DNA from: Trachelipus rathkii
Lineage: Eukaryota > Arthropoda > Malacostraca > Isopoda > Trachelipodidae
Assembly: GCA_015478945.1 (NCBI GenBank)
Contig: JABUQX010095474.1
Span: 1 to 25,000, forward strand
Length of the DNA: 25,000 nt
Direction: 5' to 3'
A program made the position numbers and the translations under genes. Shown here in pieces: positions 12,060 to 20,436 of the stretch. Below the pieces are notes generated by a model that was given only the letters and a program-made list of their open reading frames with translations, was not told where the DNA came from and searched no databases. Every line of letters starts with the position of its first letter. Position 1 is the first letter of the stretch.

Positions 12060-13064
12060 GAGCCAGTAAAATAGTTAACTACCTCACTCATCTATACCCA
12101 TAACATTTATGCATACCGCCTCTTTTATTACCCCCTGCCCGCTCACGGTATATACTATAGTACTTGTCTGTACCTCCCGATAATTAGGCACTGGCCGGTA
12201 GGGATTTACCTATATAGAATAGAGGGGTCCGCTTATTACCCAAACCCGCCGGAGTGGCTAGTATAAGCCCCATTGCCCCTTACGTCCCTTCATAACTACG
12301 TCGCCTCTATCTGATATATACCCTTATTTAATTCTACTGAGCTTAGCTTTTGAGCGGGCTCCTTGACGTATAGGGATATAATAATATATATATATATAAC
12401 CGCCACTCCGCCCCCGTACCCCCTAACCGGCCTCACTAATAGTCTATAGTTACGCACTCCCCGTCCTATAATCATATAATATAGACCCTATACATTTACG
12501 CTACCCCCTCCACTCACTTATATATATATGTAGTATCTTATTAGACTTAGTTCTCTATACGTTGCTCTCTATATATTAATATACTCTACTTATCGCCACT
12601 CTACTATACTCCCTTTGCCCCTCCCAATAATATATATCACTTACCCACCCCTATAACCGCTACCCTATAGCTACGGATAGGCTCTCTTATAGAAGCCCTA
12701 TATGCCATATAACCTATACTGTCACTAGCCTATACTATATACTCACACCCTAATTATATAGTCATATATAATATCTCTCGCTATAGTACCACCCACGATA
12801 CTATATATATATAATATAATTAGTAATATCTATGATTAGATCGTTATACGACGAGGGATAGTAATATATATATACGCCCTCTATTATATTGTACCTAACG
12901 TACTACTGAGCCTATATACCGGCCTATTAATACATACTTATACCCGGGGCCCTATACTAAATGTGTTTTTTATATATATTTATATTACTCCATATATAAT
13001 ATATATAATATTTATATTATTATAATAATAATATATATAGACCCCTATACCCTCACCTCATACC
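12060..13064. other. C-rich, G-poor patch interleaved with TATA runs
   Basis: Short C-rich words (CCCCC, CCGCC, CTACCCC) alternate with TATATA runs through most of the patch. G is much rarer than C on the plus strand. There is no ORF above background, no exact tandem unit, and no coherent array of arthropod-type telomere repeat, although CCTAA and CCCTATA words occur. It could be a decayed satellite, a diverged microsatellite, or poorly resolved assembly. The right edge (12965-13040) is plain AT repeat. Confidence 0.6.
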
Positions 13065-14745
13065 TTTTTTTTTTCTTTTACTTTTAAATTAACCATACAC
13101 GTCAGATTTAAGAGGGGGAGAAAATAAAAATACGAAATAAAACCCAAAATAAACCAGCATACCCAAGGACAGAATGATCTGAGAGTGAGAGAGACAGTGA
13201 TTAAAGAGAGGATAGGATTAAATATAGTTGGAAAAAAAAGAGAACCGCATGACAGTGTCAGCTTTTCCAGCCCCAGAAGCTAGAACATCGGGGAAAGAAA
13301 TGAGGCCAAGGCACATTCCACAAAGAAAAGTCGGGGTTATGAATCAAATTCACAAACCGAAAATTAATGAGAGAGAATGAGCCTTGTATTGATATGGAGG
13401 GAGACGAAATGGAGGTGGACATAACACGAGGCGAATAGCGAGTTATTCGACTAAGATGTATCTGTATAATAGAAAAAGAGATAGTGAGAAAGTAAGTAGA
13501 GAGAGGTACTGAGGGAAGAGAGTCTTGAAAGTATGGGGCCAGTTTATATATATTAGAATTTAGACATAAACAACTATACAATAGGAGTGTCAAGGTGGAG
13601 GCGCATACTGGAGAAGCCACAAATGTTGAGAAACAGTACTCCATACAAGGGCGAATAAGGCCCTATACTACTCGGTAGCAGCTGGTGCAGAGGAAAACAT
13701 TCCTCTCGCTCAAGACCTGAACAGATTCACCAGTTCTCTTGAGGCCACTCTTGAGTGGCAAACGGGGTAACAAAGAGGTTTCCAAAGACAAATTAGACAT
13801 CTGCTTTTGGGAAAATTTCGCCAACAAGTGAATATCTTTGATGCTCGGATAATTACATAGGTTCAAAGAAAAATTATGAATTAACGTATCTTTGCATGAT
13901 TTTATCCCTAGAGAAAATGAGTTTTAAGGAAGTGAATTTACCAAGGTTTAAGAGTGATCTCTACGCTTGGAAATCCCATGCACCACGTTATCTTGAGTAC
14001 AATCGGTAATTTTAATTTAAGAAGCAAACTCTAAAGGCAAGTGGATGCATATAAGAAGGGGGAAGTAGAAGAGTGGAGGGTTGGGTCATCGGCATAAGAG
14101 TGAACAAGTTAGAAGTGCAGCTAGGAAGATCGTTGATGAAAAGTAGGAATAAAGGTTGAGATAGAACAGAAACCTTGCGGACATCACCACAATTAACAGA
14201 AAGGAGGAAGAGGTCGCTTCCTCAACAAGAGCCGGATATGGAGCGATCCGAGAGAAAATTAGACAAGATAAGCAAAGACGGAAGGGAGAACCCAAAGGAA
14301 GGGAAAGCAAAGAGATAGGGGAAGCTCAAAGTAAGGAAGCTTTGATATGTCAAGCGCAACCGACCACGCAAGGCTCCCCATAGTCACTAAGGGCAGAAGC
14401 CATGAACCAATAAGAATCTTGAAAGTGATGTCACCAGTTGAACATCGAGCGACGAAAAAGCCATACGATGAATCTGAAAGAAGTGAAACGAGATTCCAGA
14501 ATAATGTAGGATATGTGAATTATTAACAACTAAAAGGTTATTGAAAGAAATAAGTTAGAGCTGTAATAGGGCGATAAGTTTAGAAGGATGCAGAGCGGCT
14601 TACCCTTGTTTTCGGGATTGGCTGAAAATACGCGCTGCTTTCACCACTGATGAAAAAGTATTAGTAATTAAAGTAATAGAGAGTAAAGTTTGAAACTAGG
14701 AAGCGCGCCAGCCTCAAGCAGACACTCCCTCATAACTAAATCAGC
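13065..14745 (-). mobile_element. Jockey/CR1-like LINE relic, 5'-truncated
   Basis: This is a minus-strand non-LTR retrotransposon relic running from the N-terminal part of the reverse transcriptase to the ORF C-terminus, with a possible 3' UTR. On the plus strand a T-rich run at 13065-13085 would be the A-rich tail of the minus-strand transcript, as in poly(A)-tailed LINEs. The endonuclease and 5' UTR are missing, fitting the usual 5' truncation of LINE insertions. Another fragment of what looks like the same family lies at 24240-24860. Exact ends are uncertain. Confidence 0.65.
13258..14745 (-). pseudogene. LINE reverse transcriptase, frameshifted
   Basis: The motifs fall in the expected order on the minus strand but in different frames, so the gene is broken several times. 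In order: ITLITNTF near 14690; a TYRPITALT block near 14560; LSDSSYGFFVARCSTGD at 14480-14428; VALDIS at about 14360-14343 (motif A, with the following AFDRVW-like part apparently deleted); LFLLFINDLPSCTSN at about 14160-14105; the catalytic YADD box at 14096-14085; and GLIRPCMEYC near 13662-13633, directly preceded by an in-frame stop at 13665-13663. The last block resembles the C-terminal region after the RT thumb in jockey/CR1-group ORF2. It cannot make a working enzyme. Confidence 0.7.
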
Positions 14746-15949
14746 ATAATAATTTTTATAGGAATGTGAAATAGAAATTTAATATTATAAAAATATATGA
14801 TGATTATTATCATATATCAATATCTCTTATATTTAACACGAATTATAAGGGCTTATATATAGGTATTGTATATAACAAGTATATATAGATTATTTATTTA
14901 ATTTTATATTTAGATATAATTTCAAATTTCTATGGATAATGCTTTATTAGCATATATATAGACAATATTATTATAAATTTATTAATCTTAGTTGATAATT
15001 ATAACTATCAATCCTTATTTTAATAAATTTTTAGAGAAATTAAAGTAAAAGTTAAAGTTAAAGTAAATGTTGAAAAAATGTTAATTCAATCAAAGACTAA
15101 AAATGAGTGGTCCTCGTTAACATACATTTTCTCGTGCACGCCTAAAAGCGAAATCAAATAGAACTATGTAGTCAATTATACTACGAGAAAAGTTAGAAAA
15201 TATTTCTTTTGCATTTCCATATGAGGTAGAGGTAGAGTTAAGGCTGTATTAAAAACCAATAATGGGTGTGAAAACACGATAAGAAAGAAACCAATGGTTT
15301 AATGCCACCTTAAAAAAAAGCTATTAAAATAAAATAATTTTTTGTAGCTTTATTAAGCATTTTTATTTTCATTTTCTACTTTTTATCTGTAAAAATACTT
15401 AACAATTAAAGTAAAGATCTGAATAAAATTTACATTGAAGAACGAAACTTTGCCGGCAAATAAATAACCTATTCCTTGTCTCATCGAATACTCCACAATA
15501 CGGATTTCTCCTGAGCATCTTTATGGGTCAAATTCATGAGGTTGGTGGTTCTGCTGCCAAGTAGTCCAGTGAGGATATCCCGTCAATAAGTATTATTATA
15601 TCTTAAGCTCTTATACTTTATATATATTAGTTACTTACCCTAGTATATAGTGAGTATACTTTCCGTATCGTGATTAGAATATACTATCCTATACAACTGA
15701 ATATCAATATATATCGATTATCCACCTACTGTAAACTATATATACTATATCGCTATAATATATATATTTACTATATATCTTTGATACCTATATTATATTA
15801 TTATATAAATATATATCTATATATATACTATCCTCCATATATCTATGAGTATATACTATAAATAATATTATATATTCCGAAATATTTTATTTATTAGCTG
15901 AGTATAGTCTTTCGTTTTCTAAATCCAAATGATACAATGCAGCTAGTAA
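14746..15949. other. AT-rich spacer; small GC-richer island near 15420-15600
   Basis: Mostly AT-rich sequence with short GTTAAA-like repetition near 15045-15070 and TATA-rich sequence from about 15600. The interval around 15420-15600 is more balanced in composition and could be an old repeat, but I do not recognise it. The 63-codon plus ORF at 15670 is tyrosine/isoleucine-rich low complexity. Confidence 0.5.
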
Positions 15950-15957
15950 ATATATAT

Positions 15958-15988
<31 letters not shown>

Positions 15989-16132
15989 ATATATTATTAT
16001 ACATATATATATATAATATTATAATATTATATATAATATATAGTAATATATATATATATATATTATATATGTATAATATATAATATATATATATATATAA
16101 TATATATATATAATATATATATTATTAGGAAT
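15950..16132. repeat. (AT)n microsatellite, interrupted
   Basis: Alternating AT with AAT/ATT interruptions. It truncates the Gypsy-like RT relic on its 3' side: the last recognisable RT codons are at about 16121-16150 and the minus frame then runs into Ile/Tyr repeats. The repeat either replaced or displaced the rest of pol. Confidence 0.85.
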
Positions 16133-16560
16133 TTCAGTAGGAATTAAGGAAACATACTTTGTGAAACTAGTAGGACTGGAATGAAAAGCTACAATCCTAG
16201 TATATGAGAAACTGCCTAAAGGATTGTTAATCGCTAAGCACTTTCCACAATCTGGGTGAGCTTTAAGATTATAGAACATCTTTTTCAAATCCAAAACAAA
16301 AAATACTTTGCACCCATAGAGTAGGTTAGCAAAGTCATTCAAGTTAGAGAGAGATTAAAGTGTGGGGAACTGCTCATTTGTTCTGCAATCTCAAGTCTGC
16401 CACTATTCGAACTCCTCCACAAGGTTTAGAGAGCACTGATATTGGGAATACCAAACGTGAGTGCGAGGGAGAAGTACTTCGGCATTTACTAACTTGCCTA
16501 TCTCTTCCTTTGCCTTATCATACCGACAAGTAGGGATTTTGCGACTTTTAATATTTATAT
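16121..16560 (-). pseudogene. Gypsy-like reverse transcriptase fragment
   Basis: The minus strand reads, with frame changes, through an RT N-terminus. YDKAKEEIGKLVNAEV (about 16520-16470) fits the helix before the fingers. KPCGGVRIVADLRLQN (about 16445-16395, second frame, followed by a stop) fits the KPDG..R...D.R.LN block of Ty3/Gypsy RTs. An open frame from 16342 then gives NDFANLLYGCKVFFVLDLKK, which holds the motif-A aspartate near 16291. IAFH-like and SPTSF residues follow where motif B is expected. The YxDD box and everything downstream is absent, replaced by (AT)n. Inactive. Confidence 0.7.
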
Positions 16561-16734
16561 TGGAACCCACTACCCAGTACCGTAAATTTATATGGGACTA
16601 ATTCATTTAAGGATTTTTTTTTCAGCGGGAATAGGAGGAAATTCTGGTTCATTTTTTTATTTCTACACGTGCTATTATTATACGCACTTTTATTACAGTT
16701 GTAGGAGTCATTGTTCTGATAGCTACCACCAGGG

Positions 16735-16878
<144 letters not shown>

Positions 16879-17303
16879 AGAAAAACAATATATATCGTCA
16901 ATTAAAATTTTATAATCACCTAATAGATCAGTATAAAGAGAAGGCGCGGAAGGGAGTTTGGGAGATAGAGGTAAATTTGCATAATCTAAATCGTTTGTTA
17001 TGGACATCGCTTCACAGTCATTCCCTTGAATGACTTCACTAAGATAAACCAGTATTGCATTTGATAATTTTATTTCTTGTTAAAAAGTCTTGAAAAGAAA
17101 TATATATATATATATATATAATATATATATATATATATTATATATAATATATATATATGTAAATTATAATATATATAATATATATATATATAATATATAT
17201 ATAATAAACTATATAAATGTAATATATAATGTATATATATAATTTATTACAATAAATCTAATCCTGAAAATATGTTTAAATAATATATATATATATATTT
17301 AGA
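16879..17303. repeat. Gypsy-relic linker with (AT)n tracts
   Basis: This is the region between the RT and protease traces. (AT)n occupies about 17101-17240 and a shorter run 17281-17300. The flanking DNA at 16879-17100 should encode the protease-RT linker, but I see no readable motif in it. A 20-bp imperfect direct repeat, AAATCTAATCCTGAAAATAT at 17254 and a near copy at 17303, flanks the shorter AT run. Confidence 0.7.
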
Positions 17304-17550
17304 AATCTAATCCTAAAATATTTTCAACTATATTTTCTGATAAAAATTGATGTTCATATTCCCTTTTAAACAGAAAATTTGCATTTTTTGTAACACAATC
17401 ATGAACGTTGATCTGGCCTCCACTAGCAGCTGCAAGAAAGTCAATAGGATCTTTCGTTTCCTCTGCAGGAGCCTTTATTTAAGAAAATGAACTTTCTGTA
17501 TCGATGATGAATAATTTCTTAGAATTTGCATCATATATAAGGAAGAGACG
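17304..17550 (-). pseudogene. Gypsy-like aspartic protease fragment
   Basis: The minus strand reads RLFLIYDANSKKLFIIDT then ESSFS, matching the start of retropepsin domains in Gypsy elements (RLF...D..S...FLVDTG...S). The active-site DTG has become DTE at 17502-17494, which should abolish catalysis. A stop follows. After a frame change the strand continues with LAAASGGQINVHD (like the family's AANG..I.T.G flap region) and ends with ENILGLDF at 17327-17304. This matches the conserved ILG.DF motif near the retropepsin C-terminus. The spacing between motifs is about right for a complete protease domain. Confidence 0.65.
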
Positions 17551-18019
17551 ATTAATTGTTAAGGATTTAGATTCATTTGCATTTAAAATATTTAAGAATT
17601 TTGGAAATTTTCCAAGAATCTGCATTTTCAACCAGCATCGCACTATTTTGGCTAGGAGCTCTAGGTTCCAGTCCATTAACTGACATTTTGCTAACTTAAT
17701 AATGTATATCTTTATCTTTACCACTATAACCTGGAGAAGGCAATTTTTTCCCGTACCAAGATTCCTTTTCACTCGACTGAGGTGCTTTTTTCTCTAAAAC
17801 AGATGGTTTTCAGATATTATCCGCATATTCATTAGAATGAATTTGAATATTGGTATTGCTACTAATATTATATTTTTATCAGCATGCAAAAGTGTACCAA
17901 AATTTTTATCTTTAACTCAGTAATTATTATTAGAGTTTAGTAGAGGTATCATTCTTCCTTTAATCTTCTATAATTTTAAAATTAGTTCTGTACTTACAAA
18001 TTTTGTGAGTTATCACAAT
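17551..18019 (-). other. Gypsy-relic gag-protease linker
   Basis: The minus strand has an open frame upstream of the protease (97 codons in total, from 17772) but the part before the protease motif has no recognisable domain. The interval 17780-18019 is AT-rich with no clear coding trace. It is assigned to the relic only by position. Confidence 0.4.
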
Positions 18020-18590
18020 TTTAAAGCGTACTCCCTTTGTACAGGGTCATAACTCCACTCCCAAATTTAATTTCCCTGGGATGGTAGAGAAAGTGGTCCT
18101 GCGAGGATCTGTGATGACGCTTGTGCCACCAAATGTGCCATTTTACAGGCGTCTCTTGGCACCTGGTTGCCCTTTCACGGAATGTGAAATGGAAATTTCA
18201 CAGTGCTACATCCTGAAGGTGACCACCCACGTGGAGAATGGCCTCTGATCCAGCCATTATCATTACGAGACATTCGTAGCTCCATTTGATTCACTTAAGA
18301 GGCAAGGACTTCCACCTTCTGGAAAAATTCAGGAATTTGACTGGATAATTGATCCAAATCTCTGCTTTAAATGCGATCATCTGGTATAGGTGATGGTTTG
18401 CTAGATCAGGTAGGTAGGAATGAGTTCACTGCGTTGACCGAGTAGTCTTGGTAGGGTTTTGACTTATGACGTTGCCCTTCTATAAACACATCAATGGCTT
18501 TCTTCAATTTATGAATATCTGCGTCCCCTCTCAATACCGTTAATATATGAAGAGTCTTGTTCAGAGGGGTCAAAAGACACTCTATCATTG
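18020..18590 (-). pseudogene. Gypsy-like gag C-terminal remnant
   Basis: On the minus strand, ILTVLRGDADIHKLKKA, running on into AIDVFIE (about 18546-18475), resembles the end of the Gypsy gag capsid-like domain, where a hydrophobic ILAV..GD..KLA..AD.I.E pattern is common. Downstream, DLDQLSSQIPEFFQ and a basic Ser/Arg/Gly/Pro segment with RGHSPRGWSPS (about 18275-18200) lie where arthropod elements have a RSRSRGRSP-type linker before a Cys/His nucleocapsid motif. Stops and at least one frame change interrupt it. The zinc-binding residues are only partly visible. The similarity is from memory and moderate. Confidence 0.45.
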
Positions 18591-18946
18591 ATTGAAAATA
18601 TCAAAAGCGATAAAGCTTGGAATCAGGTAAAGATCCACTGGTATGGTAGAATGATAATGGTAAAGGTTTTCCACATCTTGCAGAAGTCACCAGGGAATTC
18701 TTAGAATGCCCTTCAACAAGTGTAGCTAGTGAGCGTCTTTCAGTGGTGCAGATCTCATTTCCTACGAAAAGAGAAGCAAACTCTTCCCTGAAAGGGCTCA
18801 GAAGCTTTTGTTTTTGAAGCATAATTTAAAAATTATTAATTTCAAGCATTAATTATATAAACTTTTTTCAAATGAGTAGAGGCTGGGGAAAGAGGTTGAT
18901 GGGGTGGAAAAGAGTTGAGGTCAAGCGCCCGGCACTCTGGTAACAC

Positions 18947-18949
<3 letters not shown>
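18591..18949 (-). other. Possible further gag or unassigned sequence
   Basis: A minus ORF of 73 codons (18822-18601) starts MLQKQKLLSPF and ends at a stop just upstream of the gag remnant. It may be the decayed N-terminal part of gag, but I do not recognise it. 18840-18949 shows nothing identifiable before the (AT)n tract. Confidence 0.3.
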
Positions 18950-19279
<330 letters not shown>

Positions 19280-19282
<3 letters not shown>

Positions 19283-19396
19283 GGTGATTCAAAACCTCTG
19301 CGACAAACTCGGAGGGCTGATAGAGCAAACGATAAGGAACATTTATTGTTAAATAAGCTATGTTGTATGACGCTTCGTTTCAAAGTTACGGATGAT
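19280..19396 (+). repeat. Left terminal inverted repeat
   Basis: The outer 93 bases (19280-19372) are identical, in reverse complement, to 20141-20233. Similarity continues for 24 more bases after a 3-nt length difference, with a single substitution (GGATGAT here, GGACGAT in the other copy). The transposase reading frame on the minus strand runs straight into this repeat, which is where the internal deletion ends. Confidence 0.95.
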
Positions 19397-19925
19397 GTAA
19401 GGGTGTGGCTGTTTCTGCTGTTGAAGTAGCCATCACGTGTGAAGCACGCCTCATCGGTAAACAAGACATGTGCAGGAAAGGCAGGATTATCGATGCTCCG
19501 TTGCAGAAACCACCGGGCAAATCGCACACGGGGTGCGAAGTCGTTTGGCCCAAGTCCTTGTACTTTCTGTAGGTGGTATGCATGGAGGCTTTGCTCTTGC
19601 AAGACCCGAACCACAGACGACTGATTTGAACCCATGGCATGGGCAATGGCGCGTGTGCTAGTCGACGGGTCGTTGGCGACTCTCTCAAGCACCTCTTCTT
19701 CAAACGCAGGAGTCCTCGTATTACGCGGTCTTCCACCAATGCACCGGGGACGAAGGGTCCCATTATCTCGAGGCGCTGATGAAGGCGAGCAAACATTGTG
19801 TGGTGTGGGTGATTTCTGTGTGGAAACCGTTCCCGGTACATGAGGTGCGCTCTTCGTCCATTTCCGTTCGCCGCACCGTAACACATTATCATGTCGGTTA
19901 ACTCGGGAAGAGTGTAGTGATCCAT
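19397..19925 (-). pseudogene. DUF4817-type transposase, truncated and frameshifted
   Basis: The likely start is the ATG at 19925, giving [17 protein letters not shown], typical of the DUF4817 N-terminal helix-turn-helix region found in arthropod IS630/Tc1/mariner transposases. [11 protein letters not shown] and FARLHQRL follow. The frame breaks near 19765-19775, one base out. The next frame holds [19 protein letters not shown], then [12 protein letters not shown] (a second HTH), [19 protein letters not shown] and [16 protein letters not shown]. The Asp in FTDEA (codon 19455-19453) is the expected first catalytic residue. The protein stops matching at about 19401, so the second Asp and the final acidic residue are absent. 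Expected full length is about 350 residues or more; roughly half remains. Confidence 0.85.
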
Positions 19926-20113
19926 TCGTAATCGATGCCTACACTGTACTGAATCAACGATGAATTGGGCAAGGTAAAGGTATTGCCACGTGTTTCCGAA
20001 GGACGTTAAGCGTACACACATGTACGCACGCACAAACACATTAAAATTGAGTAACCTAAATCGTCGGTAACCTACATGCGACGCGTCACACAACATAAAC
20101 TAGTGTACCTTCA

Positions 20114-20230
20114 ATCGTCCGTAACTTTGAAACGAAGCGGCGTCATACAACATAGCTTATTTAACAATAAATGTTCCTTATCGTTTGCTCTATCAGCCCT
20201 CCGAGTTTGTCGCAGAGGTTTTGAATCACC

Positions 20231-20233
<3 letters not shown>
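20114..20233 (-). repeat. Right terminal inverted repeat
   Basis: Reverse complement of the left repeat. The outer 93 bases are identical, then there are three extra bases (GCC or CCG class indel near 20138-20140) and near-identity to 20114. Between it and the transposase ATG at 19925 lie about 190 bases of presumed 5' leader on the minus strand. Confidence 0.95.
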
Positions 20234-20264
<31 letters not shown>

Positions 20265-20282
20265 GAAGAAATAAAGAGTGTG

Positions 20283-20363
<81 letters not shown>

Positions 20364-20364
20364 T
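20234..20364. repeat. (AT)n tracts between the two transposons
   Basis: (AT)n runs at 20234-20262 and 20287-20360 are separated by a short purine-rich then T-rich spacer (20263-20286). The first flanks the right end of the DNA transposon; the second abuts the 3' end of the RTE-like LINE. Some of the second tract may be the LINE's own 3' tail. Confidence 0.9.
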
Positions 20365-20384
20365 TATTTTTATAAACACTTATT

Positions 20385-20398
20385 CCCGCTTAAGCGGG
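20385..20398. repeat. Perfect 14-bp palindrome in the LINE 3' UTR
   Basis: CCCGCTTAAGCGGG is its own reverse complement, with one extra G on the plus strand at 20399. On the minus-strand transcript it lies about 40 bases after the ORF stop and is followed by AATAAGTGTTTATAAAAATA and then AT repeats. A GC-rich hairpin near the 3' end is a plausible recognition signal for the element's own reverse transcriptase. That role is an inference. Confidence 0.85.
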
Positions 20399-20436
20399 GT
20401 AGTGGTACGTGCAGCTTCCCTAATTCATATTTTCCT

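Larger units (their letters stand above)
19280..20233 (-). mobile_element. IS630/Tc1/mariner deletion derivative, 954 bp
   Basis: The element is bounded by long terminal inverted repeats starting CAGGGTGATTC and is flanked on both sides by TA (19278-19279 and 20234-20235). That agrees with the TA target duplication of the superfamily, although both flanks are (AT)n so the duplication cannot be distinguished from the array. The interior encodes, on the minus strand, the N-terminal half of a DUF4817-type transposase. The C-terminal half is deleted and a frameshift is present. It would be mobile only with transposase supplied in trans. Confidence 0.88.

Noticed and set aside
12900..12980. CCTAA/CCCTATA words considered as arthropod telomeric repeats
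   Set aside because: They are scattered and not in a tandem array, so a telomere or interstitial telomeric tract is not supported.
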